Shown here one piece after another: positions 58,390 through 64,000 of a DNA stretch of 64,000 nucleotides. Source of the DNA: Helopsaltes ochotensis (lineage: Eukaryota; Chordata; Aves; Passeriformes; Locustellidae); NCBI GenBank assembly GCA_013400155.1, contig VXBM01000779.1, positions 181,965 through 245,964 on the forward strand. Direction: 5' to 3'. The number at the start of each line of letters is the position of its first letter. Positions within the stretch are counted from its first letter, which is position 1. A program made the position numbers and the translations under genes. The notes below the pieces were generated by a model, which did not search any database, was not told the DNA's origin, and was given only the letters and a program-made list of their open reading frames with translations.

Positions 58390-60296
58390 CATTTGGCAAA
58401 ATCCATACCTGGCTCCTCAAAGTGCTCTGCAGCTGTGCCCCAACACCACCCAAACCACCCCACACCAGCGAGCCAGAGGGATGAACAAACCCACCTGAGC
58501 GACCTTCAAAGCCTTGTGAAATAAAGTTATCATTTTCTATTGCCCAATAATCTCTATTTACTGAAAGGAAAAGTGGTGCAGTCGCTCCTATTTGAAGATT
58601 GTTTTTTGTTGATTTAGGGTAGAAAGGTGCATGAACAACCAGACTCCAAAAACAACTCCTTTGGGCTCTTGCAAGTGTGGGTTAAGCTTAAAAGATACAG
58701 GTCAGCAACAAACAAAGAGTGATTTGAGTATTTGTGTGAGTTTGAGCTAACATTTCATGTGAGACCCATTTTATGAGGGCTACAAGGTGCATTTCCAAGG
58801 CATCAGTTCAAGAGCTGTACATTTTCCTCTAATTTCTGAAAGGGTTTTCAACACAATAGTTCTATGATTTCTTGAAATTTTTTAGTTAGAACTGAGCCTA
58901 GAGCTGGGAGTCTCATGACTGTAACTCAGAAACTGGATTTGGAGCTGAAAAATAATTCAAGGTGAAAAAAAATTTTTTTTTTTGAATTGGCTGTACTTGG
59001 TGATAACTCTTGACTTATTTTTCTGTGCTGCTGCAATAAGCTATATTCTGGGGACCTGCTTTGGTGACTAAAAAGATAAGTCTCTTGTTGGGAAGAAAAT
59101 TGCCTCTCTAACATAAATCTTTGGAATGGGAGTTTACAGAAAAGTGGTAAGTATATAAAACGAAAAAAAAAAAAAGATCAAATATCCCAAGCAGAACAAG
59201 CGCAAGAGAAGATGGGGAAAGATTTGCATTGCACCAACCAGAAAGATTATATAATAATAACAGACCTTATTTCTGACTGCTATTTTGCCACTTCGCAATG
59301 CCTAGCTTGCAAAATTTTGCCAGCAGAAAGCCCTCAGGGTAACACCTCTCCACACTGTGAACAGAGCGAAGAATGAATAAAAAAAAATCCAAAATCCCTG
59401 GTTTTTTTCTCTTCCTCTTCTAATTCCTGTCTATATTTAAGGAATCCTACATAAATACCTGTGGATTAAAGTGATCTAATTATAAGACTTGAGATGCTCT
59501 AAATGTCAGATGTAGGCTGTGTTGCTGTATAACATTGTTTAACGAGCCAGGTAAATTACAACACCCACAAAATATAAAAGAAGCCACTGGCAGGAGGTTC
59601 TGGGCCTTGATTTGAAGCATCACCTAACCTAAGGACCTGCCCACCAACAGCAAATATGCCAGGATTCCCCTTTTCCCTCTCCTGAGGCACTGAGGTACCA
59701 ACACCAGGTACCTCAGGCAGGGAATTTCCCCCCCAAAGTTTAACTGGTGTGACTGACAGCCCAAAAGCACTTTAATTTCTGACCTGCTCCACACATATTC
59801 GCCGCAGTGAGTCTCATCCTACCTGGCTGCTACGCTGAAAATGCCTCAGGGTGTATTTTGCTTCCAATAAAGCACATTAGACCTGCTTAGCTAAGAAATA
59901 GAGCTGCTAATCCTGGCACCGCTGCTGATTGTGCACGGCCTGTGCACACTTCATACATGGTCAATTAAATTTACAAACCATTTCAAAATTACCCACAGCC
60001 AGCAACAAAAACGAGCTCGGCAGCATCTGGATGGCTGAACTTGATGCCTGATAAATCCATCCTTTCTGCTTTCTTTCCAGCTCGTTCAGAGGCTGCAATG
60101 CATATTTCAGAAGGGAGAAGTTCACTTATCACGTTTTATGTGCTTGAAAATTGGAAGGTCCTTGCAGTTGTAGTGATGCTGATTTTTTTTTTAATGATGT
60201 CATGGCAGATGATGCTCAAAATAAGCAAAGCTTCTGCATTACTGGTCATTATTGGTCTTTCTTAGGAATTAAAACAGAGAAATACCAGACTGGTTC
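58390..60296. other. Unique sequence, no gene seen
   Basis: About 1.9 kb of AT-rich sequence with A- and T-runs near 58964-58983 and 59164-59175. No gene recognised. Confidence 0.55.
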
Positions 60297-60395
60297 AAGT
60301 AAACAAAAACAACAAACAAAAAATACACAAAAGCCTTCAAACAAACAAACAAAAAAGGAAACAATTAAAACAACAACAACAACAACAACAACAAA
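60297..60395 (+). repeat. A/C-rich simple repeat with (CAAA)n and (CAA)8
   Basis: About 100 bp of A and C with few other bases. It contains four CAAA units (60338-60353) and eight perfect CAA units (60371-60394). A compound microsatellite. Confidence 0.92.
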
Positions 60396-60774
60396 CCCAC
60401 AGAAAATTAGGACCATGTTTGTGCTTGGCTGCTAAAACAAACCATGAATTTTAAAGCTATTTATGATCTACTGAATTCTGTGATTTTTTTTCCTTGCCTC
60501 GCCGTTTAATAAAGAATGAACAGAGAAAAGAGAAAAAATAAGAGTTAAGCTGAGAACTGCTCCTGCATTCTGGTGTAGTTTTGAGATCTGACACAAGCCA
60601 TTGCTCTAAATGTGTATAAACACTCGTGACAGCCTTGCCCTTGTGCTGTGAGAACCTTTGGCTATCATCTGCTGATTTCATTCTTGGAAACTTTTTCTTA
60701 TTTTAATTCAGTGAAACTTATCTTGGGAAGCAAGCGAGGAGGGAAATGGCCTAGATAAATACTTAAAAGGTTTT
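60396..60774. other. Unique sequence, no gene seen
   Basis: Short AT-rich stretch between the CAA microsatellite and a CR1 tail. Nothing recognised. Confidence 0.6.
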
Positions 60775-60941
60775 GGGAGGGTGGGCTTTGAAGAGAGAAG
60801 CTGTGGCTGCCCCATCCCTGGAAGTGTTCAAGGCCAGGTTTGGCTTGGAGCAACCTGGGATAGTGGAAGCCGTCCCTGCCCATGGCAGGGGGTGGCACAG
60901 GATGAGCCTTTGAACCCAAATAACGCTGTGATTCTATCATT
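60775..60941 (+). mobile_element. CR1 LINE 3' end, plus orientation
   Basis: Clear CR1 tail: 'agagaagctgtggctgcccc', 'tccctggaagtgttcaaggc', 'ggagcaacctgggatagtgg', 'gtccctgcccatggcagggg', ending in 'ctgtgattctatcat'. It is 5'-truncated and non-coding. Confidence 0.9.
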
Positions 60942-63900
60942 TTACTTCTACAGCACTTGTTTAAGTCAGAACAGAAAGAAAACCTGTGCCAACCGTTCCT
61001 CACCGTGGCCAGGATGAGCAAATACCCGCCCCGGGTTCCCACAGCATAGAGCAGAGCATTTAATGGCAGAGGAACAGACTGAGTCACTGCAGTTGAATTT
61101 AATGGTGGCATTTCCAAATGGAAAGGCTGCGGGCTGAGGAATTAAGAAATATTCTTCTGGAAGAAGGTTTTGTGTGTTTGTCTGCCTAAATATGTGTAAC
61201 AGTGGTGTATTTTCTAATGTAATACAAGTGAGCAGCAAGAAAACCTTCTAATGGTGTGTAATGCCCATTAATGTGGGTAAAAGCAAGAAATGTGAATTGT
61301 GAAGCAGGTCCTGTCTGCACAAAGAACTGAATAGAGCCTTCGCTGGTATTTTTCCAGTTATTGAACCATCAGGTGTGACTGTATAACACGAAATATGGAA
61401 GTCCAACAAATGTCATACTAAGTACTTCCCAAAGATGTGATTGATCATCAAATTCCAATAACAGTTTAGGTGCTTAGTTGCTATTGAGATTAATATACAG
61501 CTTGCTGCAGCCAGAACCTCTTCGGTTTCTGACCTTGGCTGGTAGTAAAATCCAATCGATATTTAGACCAAGCAAGACTTCCAGAGAGGATACATTGAAG
61601 ACATTAGTTTTCTAAAAAAATACTGTCATCAGCTAGAAAATCTAATCCTCTGTGAGGAATATGGTGGAACGGAATGGAGTAGCAAGCCAAAAAAAAAAAA
61701 AAAAAGGAATGTTTTCCTGAACAAAAATGGGTTTTACTCCAGCTCTGGTTTCCCTCCTCTGGCTTTATGGTTTTCTACTCTCACTTCCTTCCCATGGTTA
61801 GCTCCTGTGTAAAGGCAAGAGTTTGCTTTGCAGACCTGGTTAGAGGACACCGAATCAGCAATTTGATATAACATGTGTCCAGTCAAGACTAATCGGTGCA
61901 TCTTAAATTCCAAGCTGCTGGGTGCACCCTACAGACACACATTTCATGGGCCAGGAATTATTTCTGGGAATATTCTGTGGGAAAAACAAAAGATTCACAA
62001 ATTTTCTACTATTTCTTACCCAAATTTCTCAATAACAAGCCTGCTGACAGTGTAAGATAAATCAAAAATAATACTTATTTTTTTAATTGGAATAGTGTTT
62101 TTATCATGCATCTTATGCCTTTCTTTCCTCCTATATATTTCAGCTGTATCTAAAAAATTATAAAATATATTGCTAAAATATATAATGTTTGGCTGAGTTT
62201 TATTTATTTAGTCTTTCCAATGTTTTTGGTATCTTAGAGCTAATTATCCCAAGCACATGCTAGGCTGGGGGAAGATTAAATTTCCAAAAGGATTGAATCC
62301 AATATGATCTTGTGCAGATTTTATGCCGATTGTTATGCCTGGCATGCAAAGCCATGTCTCCAAAATACCTGTGACATCCTTTTCCAAGCACATGACGGAG
62401 GTCACATAGAAAAAAAAAATGCTGTCCTAAATGGTTTCTTCTACAAGATTGTTTTCCACCAATAGGATAAAGAAAGCTATTTTTAAAAAATCACTTTAAG
62501 TTTCATATATGCATATATACATATCTATTAGGGTTTGTTTGACTGTAGGGTTCCCATGGATTTAATGATTTATTAAGTCTTGTCCAACGTCTTGACAGAA
62601 AAATCAATCCTTGAGAAGCCGTTTGGAATTTTGAAAGTCATTTATAAAATCATAATAATTTTATCAGACTTACTCCTTTCCCCACCCTCACCTTGCCTGT
62701 ACCACAGTTGCTAAAATCACTTGCAGGATCTTTTGGGGTTTTTTCGTCTATAATTCTCTGATCCATCTGGAATTTGGTGCAGCTTCACCTCTTACCCACC
62801 AAGCGAGGCTTAGCTAGGTAGCATCACCTCCCCAAGCCAAACAGAGCAGAACTTTATGCAGGCAAGGAATCCTCAGATGAAGCTCTTCAGTTGTGAAATT
62901 GGCTTTTTTGATGTGATGTTCTGCCAAAACCTGGACTGACAGCGCTGAGGAAATCCCGATTTCTCCGGGCTGCCTGAAGGAAGGGGAAGAAGGGTGAGCC
63001 ATGGGCAGCTCAAGAGACACGAACAGAGTGAAAGAGTCATGAACAGAGATAAACAGGGTGTTTTGAGAGCAGTTTTTTGTTTTGTTCTGTGTGTGAGGTT
63101 TATTTTCATGTCCAGCTGCCTTCTGACACGGGGCAAGGAATTTAAGGAGCTGCTGCTGTGGAAGGCTGTGTGTGCTGCATTCCCATAAGGAAGATGCAGA
63201 AAGGGGACATCTGCCAGTCCTGTCCTGCCCTGCCCTCACAAACCTCCCTGCTGGCCAGGGTGCTTTCAAGAAAAAGAAGGGAAATGTGAAAGGAGCTCAG
63301 AGAAAGCTGCAATTTTGTTTTTCTTTGGACTCATGAATCCAGAAGTAACTTTGAATAAGGACTTTTATGTATAGATAGATTTTTATAAATAATCACCTAA
63401 TGCATCTGGCCAGAAAAGTGGGTGAAAAGCCAGACCACTTCCACACCTCTCCTTAATGGAATGCAGGTTTCCTTTGCACTGCTGGGCAGTGAAAGCTCTG
63501 ACCCATATTCGACACACACTGGAGTAAAAATGAGTCAAAATAAGTGCAGCAAACACAGCTGCTAAATCACCACCTTTCCCCATCCCATTCCCTTCAGTGG
63601 AGAGCATCAATTATCGGTAAGTACAAGATTAGTTCAAGAAGAGCAGCAGAGGGATGGAGGCTGGGGCTATTCTGTGCTCTGGAGGACACGGGGATTGTGC
63701 TCAGCACACATCTGCAAGGCTCCCCCTCTTAAATCAAACCCTGCTCCACTGCACCATCCTAATTGTTCCAGGTGTTGTAGTCAGTAAACATTTGCTCAGG
63801 ATTTTATGTGAGTGCTATACTTGAAGATTTGTTTTCCATTTGAAATACTTGAATTTCCCTCTGCCTGGGTGGCTGGAAGGAAAATTAGCTCTGATAAACC

Positions 63901-64000
63901 TACCTGGGATCATGGGTTGTTTGTCAACCTTTCCTGATTGAACTACATCTTTCCATAAGATTTGATTTTGTGATATTCTCACACCAGTGATAGCTCCCTG
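60942..64000. other. Unique sequence to the window end, no gene seen
   Basis: About 3.1 kb with A17 at 61689-61705, AT-rich sequence at 62150-62200 and an imperfect AT microsatellite at 62502-62527. A 19 bp segment (63598-63616) sits between a very good acceptor-like tract and a perfect donor-like GTAAGTAC but is too short to call. A 151-codon minus frame (62814-63269) is unrecognised. Confidence 0.55.

Noticed and set aside
62814..63269. 151-codon minus-strand frame
   Set aside because: Unrecognisable product and no supporting signals.
63598..63616. 19 bp microexon-like segment between strong splice sites
   Set aside because: Too short, and not a multiple of three. Chance pairing of an acceptor and a donor is plausible.
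1..64000. tRNA, rRNA, CRISPR or bacterial-type operons
   Set aside because: No tRNA B-box-like GGTTCGAATCC, no regularly spaced repeat array and no runs of co-directional genes with ribosome-binding sites were found. The sequence is vertebrate in character.

Overview
This window looks like a piece of a bird genome, most likely a perching bird. The evidence is the set of CR1 LINE fragments carrying the avian CR1 3' end (imperfect ATTCTATG-type octamers after a 'CCTTCCAACC'-like block) and two solo LTRs with avian ERV character. No mammalian Alu or L1 sequence was recognised. The sequence is mostly AT-rich, intron-poor in appearance and gene-poor. Nothing bacterial or viral-genomic is present. 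No complete protein-coding gene can be supported: the longest ATG-started frames are about 150 codons, resemble no family I know and are what chance gives in 64 kb read in six frames.

Layout. Positions 1-7,553 are mainly unique sequence with one decayed CR1 tail (1128-1214), small duplications and a hairpin. A roughly 630 bp CR1 copy in minus orientation (7631-8260) is flanked by a 10 bp direct repeat. Positions 9,060-9,800 combine a homeodomain-motif-rich stretch and a sharp CpG-rich islet. Positions 16,400-19,060 hold further stretches that read like conserved noncoding elements (CNEs). An assembly gap of 148 N lies at 19669-19816. At 20,975-21,473 there is a poly(A)-tailed retroposed insertion on the minus strand: AATAAA, a 10 bp spacer, a long A tail, and a 15 bp flanking duplication with one mismatch. 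Just beyond it (21673-21786, minus) is a splice-bracketed open segment of exactly 38 codons. Positions 28,862-29,273 hold a CR1 tail followed by a 109 bp poly-T tract. Further CR1 tails lie at 35,461, 39,020, 55,720 and 60,775. A splice-bracketed open segment of 199 bp lies on the plus strand at 43100-43298. Two solo LTRs of the same family lie at 51098-51384 and 58103-58383, both minus, each with its own 6 bp target duplication. Between them, 53,030-54,010 is the most CNE-like stretch of the window and contains two CpG-rich islets.

Interpretation. The picture fits a gene desert or very large introns near a developmental regulator. The regulatory reading is inference; no alignment could be run. 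The two splice-bracketed segments are the best candidates for real exons, lie on opposite strands and could not be assigned to a gene. The clearest directly visible results are the retroposed insertion and the two solo LTRs with target-site duplications.
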